From Sphingomonadales bacterium (GTDB lineage Bacteria > Pseudomonadota > Alphaproteobacteria > Sphingomonadales > Sphingomonadaceae), in NCBI GenBank assembly GCA_017302615.1, contig JAFLDB010000003.1:62001-126000 (forward strand): a DNA stretch of 64,000 nucleotides, written 5' to 3'. Numbering within the stretch: the first letter of the stretch is position 1; each line of letters begins with the position of its first letter. The notes under the pieces were generated by a model. It made no database searches, was not told the DNA's origin, and saw only the letters and a list, made by a program, of their open reading frames with translations. Made by a program: the position numbers and the translations under genes. Below are positions 16,570 through 24,247 of this stretch, piece after piece.

Positions 16570-16749
16570 ATGTCTGACCGTGTTTTCCGTCTGCTTGAGC
16601 GGCACCAGAAGCTGGACGAGGCGCTGCGGCGCCTGCAGGCCAAGCGCTGGCCCGATCCTTTCGAGATCGCCCGCCTCAAGAAACTGAAACTGGCAATCAA
16701 GGACCGCCTGGCGCGGCTGGCCCGGCGGCCGGCCCGTTCGCGGGCCTGA
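16570..16749 (+). CDS. DUF465 (YdcH-like) small protein
   Basis: The 59-residue product MSDRVFRLLERHQKLDEALR continues into a basic helical stretch with RWPDPFEIARLKKLKLAIKD, the typical two-helix coiled-coil form of DUF465 proteins, which end with LKKxKLxxKD. The family has no settled role. The ribosome binding site AGAGGAG lies nine bases before the ATG. The gene sits between the structured leader and terC, with a long hairpin after its stop. The name SlyX-like is sometimes used for related short coiled coils. Confidence 0.85.
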   Translation: MSDRVFRLLERHQKLDEALRRLQAKRWPDPFEIARLKKLKLAIKDRLARLARRPARSRA

Positions 16750-16765
16750 ACCATCCACCCAACCT

Positions 16766-16798
16766 GGCCGGTGCTTCCCTTTCGGGGGGGCGCCGGCC
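16766..16798 (+). terminator. Long hairpin between the DUF465 gene and terC
   Basis: GGCCGGTGC (16766-16774) pairs over nine positions, one of them G-U, with GCGCCGGCC (16790-16798), and inner CCC/GGG pairs extend the stem. Only TATTT follows, so termination would be partial. It may limit, without blocking, transcription into terC, for which I see no separate good promoter. Confidence 0.55.
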
Positions 16799-16829
16799 TA
16801 TTTCGTGAATTGAACAGGGGTACGCATAC

Positions 16830-17840
16830 ATGGAATTCCTGATGGCCGACTGGCTCGGCACACCGGTCTGGTTCTGGATGACGTTCATCGGCATCGTCAT
16901 CGCCCTGACCGCATTCGACCTTGGCATCCTGCACAAGGAAGACCGCGAAATGGGCATCGCGGAATCGCTCAAGCTTTCGGCGTTCTACATCTCGATCGCG
17001 CTGGCCTTCGGGGTCTGGGTGTGGATCGAGAAGGGCGCCGATCTGGGCATGAAGTACTACACCGGCTTCTTCATCGAGAAGGCACTGTCGATCGACAATG
17101 TCTTCGTGATCAGCCTGATCTTCACCTTCTTCGCGATCCCGCCGAAGTACCAGTACCGCGCGCTGCTCTGGGGTATCCTGGCCGTGATCGTGCTGCGCGG
17201 GATCATGATCGCGCTGGGCGCGGCGCTGGTCGAGCAGGCCTACTGGGTGCTCTACATCTTCGCGGCCTTCCTGATCTTCACCGGGGTCAAGATGTTCTTC
17301 GCGGGCGATCACGATCCCGACGTGTCGAAGAACCCGGTGGTGAAATGGATCTCCAGCCACATGCGGGTCACCAAGGAACTGCACGCCCAGCACTTCTTCG
17401 TGAAGGTGCCGGATGACAAGACCGGCAAGCTGGTTACGGCCGCGACCCCGCTGTTCCTGGCACTGGTGGTGATCAACCTGGCCGACCTGGTCTTTGCGGT
17501 GGACAGCGTGCCGGCGATCTTCGCGATCACCACCGACACCTTCATCGTCTATACCAGCAACATCATGGCAATCCTCGGCCTGCGCGCGCTCTATTTCGCG
17601 CTCTCGGCCATGGTCCACCGCTTCTACTACCTGAAGTATGCGCTGGCTGCCGTGCTGATCTTCATCGGTTCCAAGATCTTCATCGCCGACTTCGTGATGG
17701 GCGGCGAGAAGTTCCCGCCGGTGCTGAGCCTGGGTGTGACCGCGGCTCTCATCGCGGCCGGGGTGTTCTACTCGCTGTGGGCCACGCGCCACGGCGAGGA
17801 CGCGGCCCCGCAGCTGCCGCACGACGAGATCCGGCCGTGA
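16830..17840 (+). CDS. TerC family integral membrane protein
   Basis: This 336-residue protein with about nine membrane segments carries both TerC signatures: GFFIEKALSIDNVFVISLIF and the later LADLVFAVDSVPAIFAITTD, each with the acidic residues thought to bind metal within the membrane. The family includes Alx and MeeF-type proteins that export manganese or load it onto secreted enzymes, and TerC of tellurite resistance clusters. No other ter genes are here, so metal export is the more likely role. It follows the DUF465 gene after an 80-base gap with a hairpin. A long hairpin lies at its 3' end, overlapping the convergent sbtB. Confidence 0.9.
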   Translation: MEFLMADWLGTPVWFWMTFIGIVIALTAFDLGILHKEDREMGIAESLKLSAFYISIALAFGVWVWIEKGADLGMKYYTGFFIEKALSIDNVFVISLIFTFFAIPPKYQYRALLWGILAVIVLRGIMIALGAALVEQAYWVLYIFAAFLIFTGVKMFFAGDHDPDVSKNPVVKWISSHMRVTKELHAQHFFVKVPDDKTGKLVTAATPLFLALVVINLADLVFAVDSVPAIFAITTDTFIVYTSNIMAILGLRALYFALSAMVHRFYYLKYALAAVLIFIGSKIFIADFVMGGEKFPPVLSLGVTAALIAAGVFYSLWATRHGEDAAPQLPHDEIRP

Positions 17841-17852
17841 TCTGATGGGACT

Positions 17853-17886
17853 GCGCGGCGGGCGGTTTCAGAACCGTTCGCCGCGC
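17853..17886 (+). terminator. 15-bp hairpin at the 3' ends of terC and sbtB
   Basis: GCGCGGCG-GG-CGGTT (17853-17867) pairs with AACCG-TT-CGCCGCGC (17872-17886) around a four-base loop, and that loop contains the stop codon of the convergent sbtB. The two G-T positions form G-U pairs only in plus-strand RNA; minus-strand RNA would have C-A mismatches, so it fits the end of the terC transcript best. No T run follows. Confidence 0.55.
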
Positions 17887-18176
17887 ACCACCTGAACATC
17901 CTGCAGCGCGACGACCAGGCCGTAGCGCTCGATATGAGGGGCGATCCGCTCCAGCAGGGCGGCGGCCTTGTCTTCGTTGGTCAGGGCCAGGAACATCCGC
18001 TTGGCCACCGTGCCGAAGCCCTCGTCGCGCCATGGCCCGGTCCGGCCCAGGCCCGATTCGACCGGCAGGACCGAATGGTGGACAATGCCGGCAGCGGCTG
18101 CATGTTCCACCAGCCAGTCGCACAGCGGGGCATCGACCAGGATGTCGATCCGCTTGCGGGTGAAGGTCTGGATCAT
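17868..18176 (-). CDS. PII-like protein partnered with SbtA (SbtB-like)
   Basis: The 102-residue protein has the PII ferredoxin-like pattern: KRIDILVDAPLCDWLVEHAA, then IVHHSVLPVESGLGRTGPW in the place of the T-loop, then AALLERIAPHIERYGLVVAL. It starts 11 bases past the stop of the bicarbonate transporter gene, with TAGGAG eight bases before the ATG. In cyanobacteria SbtB binds adenine nucleotides and controls SbtA. This protein ends soon after the core (VVRGERF) and lacks the C-terminal cysteine pair of the cyanobacterial R-loop, so redox control there is unlikely. Confidence 0.78.
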   Translation of the reverse strand: MIQTFTRKRIDILVDAPLCDWLVEHAAAAGIVHHSVLPVESGLGRTGPWRDEGFGTVAKRMFLALTNEDKAAALLERIAPHIERYGLVVALQDVQVVRGERF

Positions 18177-18186
18177 TGTCAGGCTC

Positions 18187-19146
18187 CTAGCCAAGCACGG
18201 TCGGGGCAAGCTGCAGCATCAGCGGGATCCCGACAAGGATGTTGAAGGGGAAGCTGACCGCCAGCGACATCGACAGGTAGATACCCGGATCGGCATCGGG
18301 CAGGGCCAGGCGGACAGCGGCGGGCACCGCGATATAGGACGCGCTGGCCGCCAGCATGGCAAGCGCCGCACCGGTACCCGGATCGAGCCCGAGCAGCGCC
18401 GCCACGCCCAGACCGACCGCACCGTTCAGCACCGGAATGGCAATCCCCAGCATCACCATCGGCCAGTTGAGCGCACGGCTTTCCCGCAGGCGGCGCATTG
18501 CGATCAGGCCCATGTCGAGCAGGAACAGGCACAAGAGGCCGGTAAAGCCGGTGACGAAGACCGGCGCGATCGGATCGAACCGTTCCTTGCCGATGGCCAG
18601 GCCGATCAGGAACGAGCCAAGCAGCAGCACGACCGAACCGTTGAGCAGCACTTCGCGCAGCAGCTTGCCGCGCTGCCCGCCGCTAAGGGTGCCGCTGCCC
18701 CGCGCCAGCAGCAGGCCGGTGATAACCGCCGGGGTTTCCATCAGCGCCATCACCGCCACCATGTAGCCGGCGGGGGCCATGCCGGCGCGGGTCAAAGCAT
18801 CCGACGCGGTGACGAAGGTGACGATCGAGACCGAGCCATAGTGCGCCGCGACCGCACCGGCATTCAGCCGGTCCAGCCGCGCCAGCGTGCGCAACAGGGC
18901 AAAGGCCAGCAGCGGCAAGGCAAAGCTGAGCGCCATGCCGGCGGCCGAGACTTGCAGCAATTGCGGCGAGAACCCGGCCTGAGCCACCTGCACCCCGCCT
19001 TTCAGGCCGATCGCCGCCATCAGGTAGAGCGACAGGCTCTTGGCCAGCGGTTCGGGCACCGACAGGTCGGATCGCGCCGCGGCAGCCAGGGCGCCGAGCA
19101 CGAAGAACAGGATCACAGGGGATAGCAAAGTCTCGAATGCGGCCAC
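18187..19146 (-). CDS. Sodium-dependent bicarbonate transporter, SbtA family
   Basis: A 319-residue membrane protein with about ten hydrophobic segments, matching the SbtA family in length and in blocks such as LSLYLMAAIGLKGGV, then AHYGSVSIVTFVTASDAL, then MALMETPAVITGLLL and SASYIAVPAAVRLALPDADP. The last is the conserved segment of the second half. SbtA imports bicarbonate with sodium. A GTG start at 19146 follows GGGAA. The partner PII-like gene comes directly after. A perfect palindrome lies about 70-90 bases upstream. No carboxysome or RuBisCO gene is in the window, so the role would be bicarbonate supply for carboxylases. Confidence 0.85.
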   Translation of the reverse strand: MAAFETLLSPVILFFVLGALAAAARSDLSVPEPLAKSLSLYLMAAIGLKGGVQVAQAGFSPQLLQVSAAGMALSFALPLLAFALLRTLARLDRLNAGAVAAHYGSVSIVTFVTASDALTRAGMAPAGYMVAVMALMETPAVITGLLLARGSGTLSGGQRGKLLREVLLNGSVVLLLGSFLIGLAIGKERFDPIAPVFVTGFTGLLCLFLLDMGLIAMRRLRESRALNWPMVMLGIAIPVLNGAVGLGVAALLGLDPGTGAALAMLAASASYIAVPAAVRLALPDADPGIYLSMSLAVSFPFNILVGIPLMLQLAPTVLG

Positions 19147-19214
19147 GGTCGTTTTTCCCAGTCCGTTTCGAGATCGTCGCGAGACAGCAGCGCGGCGATC
19201 CTGTCAAGCACTTT

Positions 19215-19233
19215 ATTGCGAAGTATTCGCAAT
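19215..19233. promoter_or_regulatory. Perfect palindrome between recQ and sbtA (candidate operator)
   Basis: ATTGCGAA, GTA, TTCGCAAT is a perfect 8-bp inverted repeat. It lies 69-87 bases upstream of the sbtA GTG and just past the end of recQ, which is on the same strand, so it most likely sits in the sbtA promoter. No T run follows on either strand, which argues against a terminator. Its 19-base 8-3-8 form recalls Fur-type sites, but that assignment is only a guess. Confidence 0.45.
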
Positions 19234-19241
19234 ATCGCGCG

Positions 19242-21032
19242 TCAATGCTGGCGGATCACGGCCAGGAAGGCATCGCCATAGGCTTCGAGTTTGCGGCTGC
19301 CGACCCCGCCCAGTTCGCCCAGCGCGGCCAGGCTGGCGGGCCGGGTTTCGGCCATTTCGCGCAAGGTGGAATCGTGAAAGATCACATAGGGCGGCACCCC
19401 GGCCTCGGCGGCCAGATCGCGGCGCAATGCGCGCAGCGCCTCGAACAGCGGATCGCCCAGCGGGTTGACCCCGGCGCTGCGTTCGCGCCGGCCCTTGCGG
19501 GTCCGCTCGCGGCGGGGGGCCAGCGCGATCATCACTTCCGCCTCGCCGGTCAGGATCGCCCTGGCATCGCCGCCCAGCGCCAAGCCGCCATGCTCGGTCG
19601 GCACCAGGCTGCCCCGGGCCTGGAGCGCGCGGGCCAGCGGGCGGAGCAGGGGGGCTTCCTCGCCGGTCACGATCCCGAACACGCTCAGCTGGTCATGCCC
19701 GCGCTGGCTGATCCGCTCGTCCGCCGCGCCGCACAGCACTTTCTCGATATGGCCGAAGCCATAGGTCTGGCCGGTGCGGTAGACCGCCGACAGCAGCTTT
19801 TGCGCCAGCACGGTGGCATCGGCCACGCCCGGTGCCTCAAGGCAATTGTCGCAATTGCCGCAACTTTGCGGCGGATCCTCGCCGAAATGGCGCAGCAGCA
19901 GCGCGCGGCGGCAGCCAGCGGTTTCAACCAGCGCGGCCATCGCGTCGATCCGCTTGCGCTCACCCTCGCGGCGGGCCTCTTCCACTTCGCCCAGCCGCAT
20001 CCGGGCGCGGGCGAAGTCGTCCGCCGCCCACAGCAGCAGGGCCAGCGAGGCATCGCCATCGCGGCCGGCGCGGCCGGTTTCCTGATAGTAGGACTCGATC
20101 GACTTCGGCACGCCGGCATGGGCGACAAAGCGCACGTCGGGCTTGTCGATCCCCATCCCGAAGGCCACCGTGGCGACCATCACCATGTCCTCGCTGGCCA
20201 CGAAGGCGGCCTGGTTGGCGGCGCGGACCTCGGGCGGAAGACCGGCGTGATAGGGCAGTACGGTTCGCCCGGTCGCTGCGGCCAGCTTTTCGGCCAGTTC
20301 CTCGGTCTTCTTGCGGGTCGGCGCATAGACGATGCCCGGCCCCGGCTGTTCGGCCATCAGGGTGGAAAGCTGGCGCACCGGATTATCGCGGTGACGAATG
20401 GCGTAACGGATGTTGGGCCGGTCGAACCCGGCCACGATCAGGCCGTCGTCGGGAATGCCCAGCTGGGTCAGTACGTCGGCCCGGGTCGCGGCATCGGCGG
20501 TGGCGGTCAGGGCCAGGCGCGGCACGCCGGGAAAGCTGTCCATCAAGGGGCGCAGCAAGCGGTAATCGGGGCGGAAATCGTGGCCCCATTCGGACACACA
20601 ATGCGCCTCGTCGATGGCGAACAGGCTGACCGGGGCCTTGGACAGCAGCTCGCGGAAATGGCCCTGGCTGGCCCGTTCCGGCGCGACATAGAGCAGGTCG
20701 AGGCCGCCATCGCGAAAAGCGTCGATCGCCGCTTCGCGGTAGTCCTCGCTATCGGCGCTGGTCAGGCTGGCGGCACGGATCCCGTTGGCCTGGGCGCTGC
20801 GCAGCTGATCGTGCATCAGCGCAATCAGCGGGGAAATGACCACACAGGTGCCGGGCAGGGCCACGGCGGGCAGCTGATAGGTCAGGCTCTTGCCCGCGCC
20901 GGTCGGCATCACCGCCAGAGTCGACTGCCCGGCCATGACCCGGCCGACCACGCGGTCCTGCACCCCGCGGAAGGCGGAGAACCCGAAGGTCGAATGCAGC
21001 AGGTCAAGCAGGTCGGGCGCGGAAGCTGACAA
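19242..21032 (-). CDS. recQ: ATP-dependent DNA helicase RecQ
   Basis: The 596-residue protein shows the full RecQ layout: the N-terminal FGFSAFRGVQDRVV, Walker A MPTGAGKSLTYQ, the DEAH box FAIDEAHCVSEWGHDFRP, helicase motifs through QETGRAGRDG, the RQC zinc-binding cysteines in CRRALLLRHF and SCGNCDNC, and a C-terminal HRDC-like domain. RecQ unwinds DNA in recombinational repair. The start is a TTG at 21032: an in-frame stop lies two codons upstream, and the first ATG is too far inside the conserved N-terminus. The ribosome binding site is poor. Confidence 0.93.
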   Translation of the reverse strand: MSASAPDLLDLLHSTFGFSAFRGVQDRVVGRVMAGQSTLAVMPTGAGKSLTYQLPAVALPGTCVVISPLIALMHDQLRSAQANGIRAASLTSADSEDYREAAIDAFRDGGLDLLYVAPERASQGHFRELLSKAPVSLFAIDEAHCVSEWGHDFRPDYRLLRPLMDSFPGVPRLALTATADAATRADVLTQLGIPDDGLIVAGFDRPNIRYAIRHRDNPVRQLSTLMAEQPGPGIVYAPTRKKTEELAEKLAAATGRTVLPYHAGLPPEVRAANQAAFVASEDMVMVATVAFGMGIDKPDVRFVAHAGVPKSIESYYQETGRAGRDGDASLALLLWAADDFARARMRLGEVEEARREGERKRIDAMAALVETAGCRRALLLRHFGEDPPQSCGNCDNCLEAPGVADATVLAQKLLSAVYRTGQTYGFGHIEKVLCGAADERISQRGHDQLSVFGIVTGEEAPLLRPLARALQARGSLVPTEHGGLALGGDARAILTGEAEVMIALAPRRERTRKGRRERSAGVNPLGDPLFEALRALRRDLAAEAGVPPYVIFHDSTLREMAETRPASLAALGELGGVGSRKLEAYGDAFLAVIRQH

Positions 21033-21133
21033 AGTTCACAGGGTCCAAGGGATGAAAAAGTGCCGGGGCTCCGCACCGGGAGCCGCCGGGCAGACCGGCG
21101 CTATGGCAGATTTCAGCCGGTTAGGAAAACCGC

Positions 21134-22321
21134 TCAGCGGTGCGATCTGTCCACAACGGACTCTTCGGCGGCGGTAAAGGCGCTGCGGCCCGTGGGCGCA
21201 TCCCATGGCACCGCGCTGGTGAAGAAGGCCAGACCCCGCCCGGCCTTCATATCGACCCACAGTCCAGAGCGCAGACCATAGGCATCGCCGGAATGGCCGA
21301 TCCGGATCCGGCCATCGCCGAACAGGTCATCCTTGCAGCCCTTGCCCTTGCTGCCGATGGTGTGGACCGCCAGGCCATAGGCGCAGAAGAAGCCGCTGGC
21401 CGTGCCGTCCTCGCCCAGCCCGTTGCTGCCGTCAAAGCGCCACTGAGGCCGGGTCAGCTCGGCAAAGGCGCGGGGCGAGAGGAAGCCCTTGCCGCCGCGG
21501 GCCAGCACCTGGCCGATCCGGGCGAGGTCATTCATCGAAATCCGCAGGCCGCCCTGCGGGCTCCACAAGGCGCCGTTCTCGCCCAGGGTATAGGGGTGGA
21601 AGCGGCAGGGGTTTCCGGCCTCGACATAGACCGGGCAGGCCGGCGGCGAGCCCTTCAGGTCATCGCGTGCCACTTCGCCGGTCGAGCGGTAGAGCACCAC
21701 GGCCCGCTGATAAGCCCGGGCGGAACAGCCCGCACCCCAGTTGAAGCAGGCATCAAGCCCAAGCGGCTGGAGCACCAGGCCGTGCAGAGCCACGTCGAAG
21801 CGCTGGCCGGTCACCCGCTCGATCACGCTGGCGACCACCGGGAAATTGAGATTGGTATAGTGGAACCAGCCCGATCCGGGGGCGTGATCCTGGTCCCACA
21901 CGCGCGGATCCTCCAGCCGCTGGCGCAGCGGCGTGCCGAGCGGGATCAGATAGAGCTCGCCCGCGTCGATCAGGCCGGACTGGTGGGAAAGCAGCAGCCG
22001 CAGGGTGATCTTGCGGTCGGGAAAGGCAGGATGGCGCAGGCGGTAGCCCAGATAGTCCGAGACATCGCGGTCGAGATCGAGCTGGCCGCGATCGACCAGT
22101 CGCATCACGCCCAGCGCGGTGACCAGCTTGGAAATCGAGGCGATCCGCACCGGGTCCGCCGCGGTCACCGCGCGGCCATTGGCGCGATCGGCCAGCCCTT
22201 CGGCCAGGACCGGGCGGACACCTTGCCGGTCAAATGCGACGGCGACCGTGGCGGGCTGGGCCAGGGCCGGTGCGGCCAGGGCCAGCAGCGCCAGCAAGCC
22301 TGCGGAAAAAGACGCTTTCAT
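21134..22321 (-). CDS. Secreted serine hydrolase (class C beta-lactamase-like)
   Basis: The 395-residue protein has a signal peptide (MKASFSAGLLALLALAAPAL, cleaved after AQ) and the beta-lactamase/DD-peptidase fold motifs: Ser62-x-x-Lys65 in ASISKLVTAL, LLSHQSGL, the Y-x-N element in FHYTNLNFPVV, and a C-terminal HSGDAYGLRSGLW in the place of the KTG box. Members include esterases, D-aminopeptidases and AmpC; nothing here proves beta-lactam hydrolysis, and the HSG box is more usual for esterase-like members. It is divergent from the DUF4424 gene. Confidence 0.85.
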   Translation of the reverse strand: MKASFSAGLLALLALAAPALAQPATVAVAFDRQGVRPVLAEGLADRANGRAVTAADPVRIASISKLVTALGVMRLVDRGQLDLDRDVSDYLGYRLRHPAFPDRKITLRLLLSHQSGLIDAGELYLIPLGTPLRQRLEDPRVWDQDHAPGSGWFHYTNLNFPVVASVIERVTGQRFDVALHGLVLQPLGLDACFNWGAGCSARAYQRAVVLYRSTGEVARDDLKGSPPACPVYVEAGNPCRFHPYTLGENGALWSPQGGLRISMNDLARIGQVLARGGKGFLSPRAFAELTRPQWRFDGSNGLGEDGTASGFFCAYGLAVHTIGSKGKGCKDDLFGDGRIRIGHSGDAYGLRSGLWVDMKAGRGLAFFTSAVPWDAPTGRSAFTAAEESVVDRSHR

Positions 22322-22383
22322 GCAAGCAGGCTAACCGCAGGGCGTGTTAGGTGTCGAGCGTGAACTTGCGGAAGGAATGCTCC

Positions 22384-23376
22384 ATGCGCACCGCCATCGC
22401 CCTTGCCCTCGCCGCCCTCACCCTGGCCCTGCCGGCCCGCGCCAATGACAGCGAGGCCGCTGTCAACATTGGCGGGATCGAGCTGGTGGCGAACAAGCAC
22501 GTGTCGATGGATGCGGAAGACCTCTACATTTCCGAGCAGGAAGTACGGGTCCGCTATGTCTATACCAACCATTCGGACAAGGACCTGGAACTGACCATTT
22601 CCTTCCCGTTGCCGGCCGTGCGCGCGGCGGACGAGGAGAAGTACGGTTACACCGCGATCCCGGATTTCAGCAAGCTGAACTTTGTCACCACGGTCGATGG
22701 CAAGCCGGTCAAGCTGGCGATGATGAAGCGCGCCGAAGTGAACGGACGCGATGTGACGAAACGGATCCAGCAGCTTGGCTGGCCGCTCGACTGGATCGAC
22801 GGCAGCGGCGAGGTGCCGGGTTTCGTCAAGAAGCTGAAGCCGGCCGAAGTGAAGGCCTATGCGGCCGAGGGCCTGCTGCGGATCACCGAGAACGGCAATG
22901 CCTACCCGACCTGGGACGTCGTGACCCACGTAACCCGCAAGCAGGTGTTTCCGGCCGGGCGGTCGGTGGTGGTCACGCACCGCTATGCGCCGATGTCCGG
23001 CGGATCGGTTGCCGGCACCCTCTATCCCGCCGTGCGCAAGGAATTTCCCGAGGCGCTGAAGCAATATTGCATCGACAAGAGCTTCCTGGCCGCCTTCGAC
23101 AAAAGGGCAATGGCTCGCCAGAACAATGACGGCTACCCGGTGCCCTATAGCGAAACCTGGATCGGCTACGTCCTGTCCTCGGGCCGCAACTGGCGCGGGC
23201 CGATCAAGGATTTCCGGCTGGTGGTGGACAAGGGCAAGCCCGAAAACCTGGTCAGCTTCTGCATGGACGGGGTGAAGAAGATTTCCCCCACGCAGTTCGA
23301 AGTGCGGCGCAAGAACTTTGAGCCCAAGGGCGATCTGGAGATCCTGATCGTCAAGTGGCCCAGTTCCGACGAATAG
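22384..23376 (+). CDS. DUF4424 domain-containing secreted protein
   Basis: A 330-residue protein with a signal peptide (MRTAIALALAALTLALPARA, cleaved before NDS). The mature N-terminus NDSEAAVNIGGIELVANKHV and the following VSMDAEDLYISEQEVRVRYV are typical of DUF4424 proteins, whose function is unknown. The ATG at 22384 is preferred over one 33 bases upstream because it gives a proper signal peptide and has AAGGAA in front. The body is rich in beta strands. No partner gene; a small-molecule or envelope role cannot be told. Confidence 0.82.
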   Translation: MRTAIALALAALTLALPARANDSEAAVNIGGIELVANKHVSMDAEDLYISEQEVRVRYVYTNHSDKDLELTISFPLPAVRAADEEKYGYTAIPDFSKLNFVTTVDGKPVKLAMMKRAEVNGRDVTKRIQQLGWPLDWIDGSGEVPGFVKKLKPAEVKAYAAEGLLRITENGNAYPTWDVVTHVTRKQVFPAGRSVVVTHRYAPMSGGSVAGTLYPAVRKEFPEALKQYCIDKSFLAAFDKRAMARQNNDGYPVPYSETWIGYVLSSGRNWRGPIKDFRLVVDKGKPENLVSFCMDGVKKISPTQFEVRRKNFEPKGDLEILIVKWPSSDE

Positions 23377-23396
23377 GGGCGCGGACGAATAGGGCC

Positions 23397-24191
23397 TCAG
23401 CCGAACACCTCGGTCAGTTCCCCGGTGCTGCCGCCTTCGTTCACTTCGACCAGCTCGTGGTGAATGGAAACGAGGAAGGCATTGAGCACCATGGCAGCGA
23501 TCCAGCCATAGATGGTCGACCCGGCGATCAGGGCATAGGGCAACTGGCCGGTGGCGATGGAAGCGAACTGTTCCACACCGCCGAGCAGGCTGGCCCCCAG
23601 CACCGCGGCCGGGGCATAGAGCACGATCAGCAGCAGCAGCAGGGTTACGAACACCGATCCGCGCGATCCCCGGGTCAGGCTGCGGCTCCGGCCGAAGGCA
23701 CCGAACACCCCGGCCCGTTCCACCACCAGCGCGGGCAGCGCCGCAGACCAGATCACGATCAGGATCACTGCGGGAATGATGAACACCAGAAAGCCCAGCA
23801 TGATCCCCAGCCACCACAGGATCGTCAGGCCCAGCACCGGCAGGAACCGGGCAATCCCCTGGGTCAGGCACTGGTCCAGACTGGGCCGGCTGCCGCCCAT
23901 TGTACGGGCATAGCCCCAGATCGCTCCGCCTGTGCCGACGGTGGACAATACCACTGCCGCCGCCATCGCCAGCCAGTAGAGCGGGGTTGAGAACAGAAAC
24001 GGGGAAATATCGTCGAGCGGTACGCCTTGGGTGGTCCGGCGCAGTTGCTCCTGCATCAGCCAGGTCAGGCCACCCTGGGCGACCTGGCTCAGCAAGGTGA
24101 TCGCCAGCAGGAACAGTCCGACGCTGCCCAGCCCGTCCTTCATGGCGGCGAAGGCGCGGTTCAAAGTTCGCCCGATATCATAGCGTTGCAT
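23397..24191 (-). CDS. Multi-pass membrane protein of unknown function
   Basis: The 264-residue product begins [20 protein letters not shown], followed by about six hydrophobic segments (for example [19 protein letters not shown], then [20 protein letters not shown], and [20 protein letters not shown]). The layout resembles the membrane domain seen beside glycerophosphodiester phosphodiesterases and the DUF975/YciC-like group: short cytoplasmic N-terminus, then a helix, then [15 protein letters not shown] before the later helices. The function is unknown. It lies between the DUF4424 gene (convergent, 20-base gap) and the methionine operon. Confidence 0.75.
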   Translation of the reverse strand: MQRYDIGRTLNRAFAAMKDGLGSVGLFLLAITLLSQVAQGGLTWLMQEQLRRTTQGVPLDDISPFLFSTPLYWLAMAAAVVLSTVGTGGAIWGYARTMGGSRPSLDQCLTQGIARFLPVLGLTILWWLGIMLGFLVFIIPAVILIVIWSAALPALVVERAGVFGAFGRSRSLTRGSRGSVFVTLLLLLIVLYAPAAVLGASLLGGVEQFASIATGQLPYALIAGSTIYGWIAAMVLNAFLVSIHHELVEVNEGGSTGELTEVFG

Positions 24192-24247
24192 GGTCTGCCC
24201 CCGGTGTCTGGGGGCAGACTATCAGGCAGTCACGGCGATGCCAGCCC

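Noticed and set aside
16384..16830. Known manganese (yybP-ykoY) riboswitch before terC
   Set aside because: I looked for its conserved loop motifs (a GGGGAGUAG-like loop and a CCGUCAA-like loop) and did not see them in the leader or between the DUF465 gene and terC.
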